DNA from: Lachnospiraceae bacterium UBA1267
Lineage (GTDB): Bacteria; Bacillota; Clostridia; Lachnospirales; Lachnospiraceae
Length of the DNA: 20,546 nucleotides
Direction: 5' to 3'
Assembly (NCBI GenBank): GCA_002308115.1
Contig: DBVJ01000029.1
Coordinates: 325-20,870, forward strand
In this document: in pieces, positions 15,495 to 20,546 of the stretch
Numbering within the stretch: position 1 is the stretch's first letter
Layout of the letters: every line of letters begins with the position of its first letter
Notes under the pieces: generated by a model
What the model was told of the DNA's origin: nothing
The model's database searches: none
The model's input: only the letters and a program-made list of their open reading frames with translations
Program-made: the position numbers and the translations under genes

Positions 15495-16766
15495 ATGACA
15501 GCCAAAGAAAGAGAAGAGATACTGGATACCGCGCTTTCCGCAGGCACCATGCTGCTTCAATGCGGTGCCGAAACGAGACGCGCAGAGGAAACAGTCGTCA
15601 TGATCGCCGGTCATTACGGCCTGGACATCCGGAAATCTTCTTTTTCTCTGACCAACGGCCTGATGGTTTCCTATTACGATGAAGAGAGCAACACCAATCT
15701 GACGGAGATCCGTTCCGTTCCCATCGGAGACACCCGGCTGGACCTTCTGATCATGGTCAATCAGCTTTCCAGAGACATTGTTGACGGAAAGTACACAGTC
15801 CCCGAAGCAAGGAAGAAACTTGAGGAGATCGGCAAGGTCAGACCCTATCATTTTGCATTGAGAACACTGGGATGTTTTATTGCGGTCGCGCTGTTCTCCA
15901 TGATGTTCGGCGGGAACTGGAAAGACATGCTTGCGGCAGGCGTTTCCGGCGCGCTGACGTATGCTGTCGCCGTCCTTCTTAGCGGCAGGATCCCCGGCCT
16001 GATCGTCAATATGGCGGGCGGCGTCGTGATGGCGCTGTCCAGTTTTATCGCCGTACTTTTGATTCCCGGCGCAGAACTTTCCGTTCCCATTGTTTTCATC
16101 GGCGCGGTTATGCCTCTGGTTCCCGGTGTGGCTTTCGCAAACGGTGTCCGGGACATCGGCTATGGTGATTTCCTGTCGGGCATGGTCCGGCTTCTGAATG
16201 CGATACTGACATTTACCGCGCTGGCCGCCGGCGCCGGCCTGGTCTATGGCTTCTTTAAACTGGCTGGTGTGGAGATCCCTGTCAGCCTGAACCTGACCTA
16301 TGCGCCCGCCTTTCCCTTTGGCGTTCTGGCCGCCGCTTTTGCAACGGTAGGCTTTTCGATGCTGTATCATGTGTCCTGGCGGCATATGCCGTTTATCGGC
16401 GTTACAGGGGCAGTCTGCTGGCTGGTGTTTCTGGTGTTCAATGCGAAAATGGGCCTCGGCCCTGCGGCATTCTTTGCATCCGTCGGACTCGCATTCTGTT
16501 CCTTCCTGTTCTCCAGAGTCAAGAGGTGTCCGATGACGGTTTTCCTGGTGCCGGGGATCATCCCCATCGTGCCGGGATGTACGTTGTTCTTCTCGGTGTT
16601 CGATCTCCTCAGGGGAAACTATCATGATGCCGCGGTCCTGGCCGCGCAGAGCATTATCATCTGCGGCGCGATCGTCCTTGGAACTGCGCTTGTATCCGTG
16701 ATCCCGGGCCGCTTTTTCGCGCTGTTCTCGCCCAAAAACAAGGCGGAAGAAAAGAAGGGAAGATGA
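15495..16766 (+). CDS. Threonine/serine exporter family protein, fused ThrE (YjjP + YjjB halves)
   Basis: 423-residue membrane protein. Residues 1-118 are soluble and carry the ThrE-type motif LLQCGAETRRAEETV (20-34). About ten hydrophobic segments follow from residue 119; the second half (about 275 on) is a YjjB-like ThrE_2/DUF3815 domain, so both halves that are separate in E. coli YjjP/YjjB are joined here, as in Corynebacterium ThrE. ThrE exports threonine and serine, while YjjPB is linked to succinate export, so the substrate is open. The ATG at 15495 has GGAGG 6 bases upstream; longer frames lack a site. It overlaps the tsaC start by ATGA, which suggests coupled translation with a threonine-using enzyme. 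Confidence 0.87.
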   Translation: MTAKEREEILDTALSAGTMLLQCGAETRRAEETVVMIAGHYGLDIRKSSFSLTNGLMVSYYDEESNTNLTEIRSVPIGDTRLDLLIMVNQLSRDIVDGKYTVPEARKKLEEIGKVRPYHFALRTLGCFIAVALFSMMFGGNWKDMLAAGVSGALTYAVAVLLSGRIPGLIVNMAGGVVMALSSFIAVLLIPGAELSVPIVFIGAVMPLVPGVAFANGVRDIGYGDFLSGMVRLLNAILTFTALAAGAGLVYGFFKLAGVEIPVSLNLTYAPAFPFGVLAAAFATVGFSMLYHVSWRHMPFIGVTGAVCWLVFLVFNAKMGLGPAAFFASVGLAFCSFLFSRVKRCPMTVFLVPGIIPIVPGCTLFFSVFDLLRGNYHDAAVLAAQSIIICGAIVLGTALVSVIPGRFFALFSPKNKAEEKKGR

Positions 16767-17842
16767 TTCGGACGGAGATCCTGAAAGCAGAAGACCTGGA
16801 CAGAGCGCTTGCCCGTACGAGGGAAGTGCTTCTTTCAGGCGGTCTCGTCGCCTTCCCCACGGAAACCGTTTACGGTCTTGGCGGCAATGCCCTGGATGCT
16901 TCGGCCTCTCGGAAGATCTATGCGGCAAAAGGACGCCCCTCCGACAATCCGCTGATCGTCCATGTCGGAAGCGTGGAAGATGTAAAACCGTTGGTCCGGG
17001 AGATCCCCGAAAAAGCAAAGGCTTTGATGGACGCCTTCTGGCCTGGCCCTTTGACGATCATCCTTCCAAAATCGGGCCTGGTGCCCATGGAGACGACCGG
17101 CGGCCTTCAGACCGTCGCGCTCCGGATGCCCTCGCATCCATTTGCCAACGCCATGCTCCGAAACTGCGGATGCCCCGTGGCCGCACCCTCGGCCAACCGA
17201 TCAGGCCGGCCTTCCACCACACGTTTTTCCCATGTGCTGGAGGACCTTCAGGGGCGGGTGGATCTGATCATCGATGCGGGGGACGTCCCGATCGGCGTGG
17301 AATCCACGATCATTGACCTGACCGGAGAGGCGCCGACGCTTCTTCGCCCGGGAAAGATCACGATCGAAGAACTGGCTTCCGTGATCGGGCCGGTACTGAC
17401 CGACCCGGCAATCCTTTCGGAAAACATCATCGCTCATAAGGAGCTTGTGTCGCGCCCGAAGGCGCCAGGCATGAAATACCGTCATTACGCTCCCCGCGCG
17501 GAAATGTGGATCGTTTCCGGAGAGACGGAAGACGTGGCGGAGACCGTCAATGAGCTTGCGGACGAACGCACCGGCATTCTGACGGTGGACGAGCATCAGG
17601 ACCTTTACCGGTGCGGGAAGATCCTTTCTGTGGGATCGCTTCGCTCACCGATGAGCATTGCGCACAATCTCTTTGCCTGCCTGAGAGATTTTGACACGAT
17701 GGGGGTCACGAGGATCTATTCCGAAGATTTTTCGGAAGCGGACATCGGGACGGCCATTATGAACCGGCTCCTGAAAGCGGCCGGCGGCAACGAGGTGCAG
17801 GCGGAAGAACTCCTAAAGAGGACCTCGGAAACAGACAGATAG
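16763..17842 (+). CDS. tsaC: L-threonylcarbamoyladenylate synthase, Sua5 type
   Basis: Makes threonylcarbamoyl-AMP from threonine, bicarbonate and ATP, the first step toward t6A37 in tRNAs that read ANN codons. The 359-residue length shows the two-domain Sua5 (YwlC) form rather than the short E. coli TsaC. YrdC-domain marks: VAFPTETVYGLG (29-40), KGRPSDNPL (56-64), FWPGPLTIIL, APSANRSGRPSTT and GVESTIIDL. The linker PKAPGMKYRHYAP leads to the Sua5 domain (about 245-345). The start overlaps the exporter stop. In many Firmicutes this gene heads the tsaC...upp...atpI-atpB cluster; here only pieces of that order remain (dCMP deaminase, atpZ, atpI-like). Confidence 0.96.
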   Translation: MIRTEILKAEDLDRALARTREVLLSGGLVAFPTETVYGLGGNALDASASRKIYAAKGRPSDNPLIVHVGSVEDVKPLVREIPEKAKALMDAFWPGPLTIILPKSGLVPMETTGGLQTVALRMPSHPFANAMLRNCGCPVAAPSANRSGRPSTTRFSHVLEDLQGRVDLIIDAGDVPIGVESTIIDLTGEAPTLLRPGKITIEELASVIGPVLTDPAILSENIIAHKELVSRPKAPGMKYRHYAPRAEMWIVSGETEDVAETVNELADERTGILTVDEHQDLYRCGKILSVGSLRSPMSIAHNLFACLRDFDTMGVTRIYSEDFSEADIGTAIMNRLLKAAGGNEVQAEELLKRTSETDR

Positions 17843-17852
17843 TAAACCGCGT

Positions 17853-17878
17853 TTTTTCTTTCAACGTTGGAAAAAAGG
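17853..17878 (+). promoter_or_regulatory. Hairpin reaching into the dCMP deaminase ribosome binding site
   Basis: The T-rich run with CTTT and the facing TTGG plus A-run around a central CAACGTTG can fold into an imperfect stem of about ten pairs (one C-A mismatch, some G-U). Its 3' arm takes in the first two G of the AAGGAG site. Stability is modest because most pairs are A-U. Confidence 0.35.
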
Positions 17879-17886
17879 AGAGAAAC

Positions 17887-18363
17887 ATGTACGAGCGCAC
17901 GGATTATATCAGCTGGGACGAGTACTTCATGGGCATCGCGAAACTGTCCGCGATGCGCTCGAAAGACCCCAACACGCAGGTGGGCTGCTGCATCGTCAGC
18001 GACAAGAACCGCATCCTTTCGGTCGGCTACAACGGCTTCCCGAACGGAATCCCGGATGCGGAATTCACCTGGGCAAGAGAAGGCGAGGACAACAAGTACT
18101 TCTACACCACCCACAGTGAGCTGAATGCCATTCTGAACTGCCGGAACGCCAATCTGGAAGGCGCCCGCATGTATGTGACGCTGTTCCCCTGCTATGAGTG
18201 CGCGAAGGCCATTATCCAGAGCGGGATCCGATCGCTTGTCTATGCAGACGACAAATATGCCGACACACCCGGCACGCAGGCCTCTAAACGCATGCTGAGC
18301 CGCGCAGGCGTCCGCTTTGAAGCCTACAGGCCGGACGGCAGGACCGTGAACCTGGATCTCTGA
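17887..18363 (+). CDS. dCMP deaminase (ComEB-like)
   Basis: Deaminates dCMP to dUMP, feeding thymidylate synthesis; the Bacillus homologue is ComEB. 158 residues. The zinc site is complete: HSE (H76, E78) in YTTHSELNAIL and PCYEC (C102, C105), with SVGYNGFPNGIPD (45-57) as the substrate-side loop typical of dCMP deaminases. AAGGAG lies 7 bases upstream of the ATG. It follows tsaC by 44 bases with no terminator and precedes the AtpZ-like gene by two bases, so it is read as part of the thrE-tsaC transcript. It complements Cdd elsewhere in the window, which acts at nucleoside level. Confidence 0.94.
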   Translation: MYERTDYISWDEYFMGIAKLSAMRSKDPNTQVGCCIVSDKNRILSVGYNGFPNGIPDAEFTWAREGEDNKYFYTTHSELNAILNCRNANLEGARMYVTLFPCYECAKAIIQSGIRSLVYADDKYADTPGTQASKRMLSRAGVRFEAYRPDGRTVNLDL

Positions 18364-18365
18364 AA

Positions 18366-18677
18366 ATGGACCCGAAGAGCCCCGCAAGATACCTGATACT
18401 GATCACACAGGTCGGATTTTCCGTTATCGTTCCGACCGTCTTGATGACGCTTCTGGGCATCTGGCTGGACGGGAAACTGGGCACACATTTTCTGGTGATC
18501 ATCGGCGCCGTCCTGGGCATCGCGGGAGGCGTTACCGCCTCCTGGCACTTCATCCGGCGCTTCATGCCCAAAAACGATGAACAGAAGGAAGAGTACGACC
18601 TGATGGCCGGCTGGAACGAGGAATCCAAGGGAAAGGCCGAAGACAAGACGCAGGAAAAGAACGATGAGAAAGAATAA
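18366..18677 (+). CDS. AtpZ/AtpI-family small membrane protein
   Basis: 103 residues with two predicted membrane helices (about 11-30 and 41-64) and a highly charged C-terminal tail (KNDEQKEEYD...EKNDEKE). The helix-turn with GIWLDGKLGTHFLVIIGAVLG matches the AtpZ pattern (G.WLD..LGT...... G...G). AtpZ acts with AtpI in assembly of the F-type ATPase c-ring or in Mg2+ uptake in some alkaliphilic Bacillus. The start is two bases after the dCMP deaminase stop and lacks a strong ribosome binding site, so coupling is likely. Its end overlaps the next gene by 14 bases. Normally this gene leads into atpI-atpB; here no structural ATPase genes follow. Confidence 0.8.
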   Translation: MDPKSPARYLILITQVGFSVIVPTVLMTLLGIWLDGKLGTHFLVIIGAVLGIAGGVTASWHFIRRFMPKNDEQKEEYDLMAGWNEESKGKAEDKTQEKNDEKE

Positions 18678-19197
18678 GTACTACGAAAAACTCATCGATG
18701 AGAACCTGGTCTTTGAAGACGAGGACACGGAGCCGGACGAAGAGAATCTTTTGCCCTATGATCCCGCACGTTCGGAAGGTATCGTGGAGAAAACGACAAG
18801 GACAGTCCTGCTTCTGATCGGGGGATTCTTCCTTCTGGAAGCATTGATCGTCCTGTTCTTCATCTACGGGAATGTGACGGTCTGGGACCGGGGCAAATGG
18901 CAGGCTTTACTGGGACTTTTGGTCGGCAGTGTCTTTGCGGTGATCTGGTATCTCGCGATCCGTCATCAGATCGAGCGTATCGTGGACCCGGGCGCGACCC
19001 ACGTCAAAGGCCGCCTGAGAGGCGGCGCGGTCGTCCGCATGCTGCTTTTCATCGGACTCCTGGCAGCAGGTTATTTCACCAACGTCATGGACCCGATCCT
19101 TATGGTCGTCGGGGCCTTCAATCTGAAGATCGCGTCCTATCTCACAGGACTCATTTTCCAGAAACGCTTTACGGATAAGACTGAAGAGCAGGATTGA
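18664..19197 (+). CDS. ATP synthase subunit I (AtpI)-like four-helix membrane protein
   Basis: 177 residues: an acidic cytoplasmic N-terminus of about 40 residues, then four predicted membrane helices (about 43-68, 79-97, 121-140, 143-162). The second pair with GLLVGSVFAVIWYLAIRHQIE and the last with GAFNLKIASYLTGLIF fit ATP synthase I-type proteins, which assist c-ring assembly. Similarity is by layout and loose motif, so this is less sure than AtpZ. AGGAA lies upstream of the ATG inside the preceding gene. A terminator follows directly, making this the last gene of the operon. Another uncharacterised four-helix protein remains possible. Confidence 0.62.
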   Translation: MRKNKYYEKLIDENLVFEDEDTEPDEENLLPYDPARSEGIVEKTTRTVLLLIGGFFLLEALIVLFFIYGNVTVWDRGKWQALLGLLVGSVFAVIWYLAIRHQIERIVDPGATHVKGRLRGGAVVRMLLFIGLLAAGYFTNVMDPILMVVGAFNLKIASYLTGLIFQKRFTDKTEEQD

Positions 19198-19215
19198 GTC
19201 CTTCTAAACAAACAA

Positions 19216-19243
19216 AAAGACCCGGGCTTGAGCCCGGGTCTTT
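19216..19243. terminator. Bidirectional rho-independent terminator
   Basis: A 12-13 bp stem AAAGACCCGGGC / GCCCGGGTCTTT with a TTGA-type loop lies between the convergent AtpI-like and degV genes. The minus-strand tail is the better one (TTTTTG), the plus-strand tail is short (TTTGAT), so it serves degV best and the AtpI-like operon as well. Confidence 0.9.
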
Positions 19244-19256
19244 GATATGACAGGGA

Positions 19257-20117
19257 TCAGACTTCTTCTTCCCCTCTGACGTACAGGATGCCGAGCGTGC
19301 CCGGTCCGCAATGGGAAGAAATGACGCCGCTGGCATGGGTGATGAAGATTTCCTTGAAGCGGTTGAGGCTCTGAAGATAGGAGAGCGTCCACTGTTCTTC
19401 TTCATCGCAATGCGTCGAAGTGGTGATGAAGATCCGGTCCCGCCTGGCATGAAGCAGTTCCTCTTCACGGCTCTTCACATATTCCTGCACCGCGGTCATC
19501 AGTTTGCCGCGGTACTTTTTGCCGGGGATCATCTTGCCTTCGGTGACCAGGATCTCCGGATGAAGCTTCAGAAGGCTGCCCGCAAGTGCTGCGACGCCGG
19601 AGCAGCGTCCGCCCCTGTGCAGGAAAGTCAGGGTATCCACAACAAATGAGGCGCTGACCCTGGGGACCATGGCCTGGATGCGCGAAACGATCTCCGCGCG
19701 GGGTAATCCCTGGTCAGCCAGAATGGAGGCTTCGATGACTTCGTGTCCGACGCCCGTGGAGAGTTCTCTGGAATCGATGACGCTCACTTTGTCGGCGTAT
19801 CCGAGATCTTCCGCGGCAAGCTGCATGATCTGCCCGGAAGCGGACATGTCAAACGAGATGGAGAAAGCGATGATCTCATCGCCGGCTTCCAGAACGGGAC
19901 GGAAGTATTCTTTGACTTCCTCAAGCCCTGACGCGGCAGTCTTCGGCGTCGTCTTGTTCTCGTTGGACCAGGCGAAGATCTCTTCCGGAGTCGTGGTGAC
20001 GCCATCCAGATAATCCTTGTCGCCCAGAAGGATATGAAGCGGAATGATATGGACGTGATAGCGCTCGATCAGTTCCGGACCGAGGTCGGAAGTGCTGTCA
20101 GAAAAAATGCGGATCAT
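19257..20117 (-). CDS. DegV-family (FakB-type) fatty-acid-binding protein
   Basis: 286 residues, the family's usual length. DegV/FakB proteins hold a fatty acid while a FakA kinase phosphorylates it, feeding exogenous fatty acids into phospholipid synthesis. Marks in order: IFSDSTSDLGPEL at the N-terminus, a shortened ligand loop TAASG, SISFDMSASGQ, VIDSRELSTGVGHEVIEA, and VVDTLTFLHRGGRCSG with ILVTEGKM. GAGGT lies 5 bases before the ATG. FakA is not in the window and cells often carry several DegV copies with different chain preferences, so the ligand is unknown. It has its own promoter and terminator, so it stands alone. Confidence 0.93.
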   Translation of the reverse strand: MIRIFSDSTSDLGPELIERYHVHIIPLHILLGDKDYLDGVTTTPEEIFAWSNENKTTPKTAASGLEEVKEYFRPVLEAGDEIIAFSISFDMSASGQIMQLAAEDLGYADKVSVIDSRELSTGVGHEVIEASILADQGLPRAEIVSRIQAMVPRVSASFVVDTLTFLHRGGRCSGVAALAGSLLKLHPEILVTEGKMIPGKKYRGKLMTAVQEYVKSREEELLHARRDRIFITTSTHCDEEEQWTLSYLQSLNRFKEIFITHASGVISSHCGPGTLGILYVRGEEEV

Positions 20118-20173
20118 GTTCTACCTCACAATGATATGCTTGAAAGCGGACTCTAAGCCTGCAACCGTTCAAT

Positions 20174-20202
20174 AATATACCCAAATATACGTACAAGGTC
20201 AA
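20174..20202 (-). promoter_or_regulatory. Promoter of degV
   Basis: On the minus strand TTGACC (20197-20202), a 17-base spacer and TATATT (20174-20179), each five of six consensus bases, give a leader of about 50 bases before the degV ATG. Confidence 0.75.
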
Positions 20203-20230
20203 GCCCCGGGCGATCTCCGCACATTTGTTC

Positions 20231-20259
20231 TTGACACCCTCGGCCCGGATGTGTAAAAT
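20231..20259 (+). promoter_or_regulatory. SigA-type promoter of rny
   Basis: A perfect TTGACA (20231-20236), a 17-base spacer and TAAAAT (20254-20259) lie about 66 bases before the rny start codon. It is among the strongest promoter matches in the window. Confidence 0.85.
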
Positions 20260-20312
20260 CATAATGTTGCCGTATAGGCGGCGGAATATTTGCACAATGA
20301 CAATTTAATAAG

Positions 20313-20325
20313 AGGAGGTACTCCT
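20313..20325 (+). promoter_or_regulatory. Hairpin containing the rny Shine-Dalgarno sequence
   Basis: AGGAG and CTCCT are perfect 5-bp arms around GTA and directly abut the GTG start codon, so the core of the AGGAGGT ribosome binding site could be paired. Confidence 0.45.
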
Positions 20326-20546
20326 GTGGAGTGGTATATTTGGTTACCCATTACCGCAGTTCTGTGCGCCCTCGTCGGATTTCTTATGTACAAACTGGGT
20401 GCTGCGCATCAGAAGAAGGTCTTCTCCGAGAAGATCGGAACTGCCGAGCAGAAGTCCAGAGAGATCATCGATGACGCACTGAAGACAGCTGAGGCGAAGA
20501 AGAGGGAGGCTCTCCTGGAGGTCAAGGAAGAATCCTTACGATCGAA
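20326..20546 (+). CDS. rny: Ribonuclease Y, N-terminal part (runs off right edge)
   Basis: RNase Y is the membrane-anchored endoribonuclease that starts mRNA decay in many Firmicutes. Only 73 codons are inside the window. They show the family's N-terminus: a single membrane helix (IWLPITAVLCALVGFLMYKLG) followed by a charged coiled coil (EQKSREIIDDALKTAEAKKR and EALLEVKEES), as expected before the KH and HD domains that must lie to the right. The start is GTG at 20326, preceded by AGGAGGT with 6 bases between; the ATG at 20297 runs quickly into a stop. It has its own strong promoter and diverges from degV. Confidence 0.92.
   Translation, partial: MEWYIWLPITAVLCALVGFLMYKLGAAHQKKVFSEKIGTAEQKSREIIDDALKTAEAKKREALLEVKEESLRS

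Noticed and set aside
15435..17018. Long open frame of 527 codons on the minus strand
   Set aside because: It lies opposite the well-supported ThrE-type and tsaC genes, its product is rich in His, Arg, Asp and Gln with no family pattern, and no ribosome binding site precedes it. It is a mirror of G+C-rich coding DNA.
1..20546. Mobile elements, CRISPR arrays, tRNA or rRNA genes, defence islands
   Set aside because: Reading both strands showed no transposase or integrase, no regularly spaced repeats, no cloverleaf or rRNA-like stretch, and no gene of a known defence family.

Overview
The window reads as chromosomal core and near-core DNA of a low-G+C-phylum but compositionally G+C-rich Gram-positive bacterium, most likely an anaerobic member of Bacillota class Clostridia (Lachnospiraceae-like). 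This is an inference from gene content: an RNase Y start, scpA-scpB, a DegV/FakB-type protein, a fused ThrE exporter, AtpZ/AtpI-type proteins, a Clostridia-style MutY, and strong GGAGG ribosome binding sites. No rRNA, tRNA, insertion sequence, prophage or CRISPR array was seen, and no stretch over 300 bases lacks a gene.

Layout. (1) 1-1860: the 3' part of a DUF4965/GtaA-type 'glutaminase' family gene running in from the left edge, closed by a bidirectional terminator. (2) 1873-3834, minus strand: nucleoside salvage operon deoC-deoD-cdd, with a promoter and leader hairpin at its head and an internal hairpin between deoC and deoD. (3) 3953-9121, plus strand: a tightly packed run mutY - TPR lipoprotein - metallophosphoesterase - scpA - scpB - yfcE-like phosphodiesterase, with overlaps or gaps of 16 bases or less; the mutY promoter sits so close to the start codon that its mRNA is probably leaderless. 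(4) 9126-12575: an acyl-CoA module, with an SDR and a CaiB/BaiF-type CoA-transferase on the minus strand diverging from a thiolase on the plus strand; the control region between them holds two promoters and inverted repeats. (5) 12681-15381: a terminator, then comM and dprA. (6) 15405-19243: a promoter, then thrE-like exporter, tsaC (Sua5 type), dCMP deaminase, an AtpZ-like and an AtpI-like protein, ended by a strong hairpin. The F-type ATPase structural genes expected after atpI in many Firmicutes are not here. (7) 19257-20546: degV (minus) diverging from the start of rny (RNase Y, GTG start), which leaves the right edge.

How it fits together. DeoC, DeoD, Cdd and the dCMP deaminase belong to deoxynucleoside and deoxynucleotide metabolism. 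MutY repairs A:oxoG mismatches, ComM and DprA process incoming single-stranded DNA, and ScpA/ScpB partner SMC in chromosome organisation. The CoA-transferase, NAD-type SDR and thiolase could form a short route from a 3-hydroxy acid to acyl-CoA plus acetyl-CoA. Most genes are ordinary. The points worth a second look are the acyl-CoA module and its operator-like repeats, the orphan AtpZ/AtpI pair, the leaderless mutY, and hairpins that overlap the ribosome binding sites of rny and the dCMP deaminase gene.
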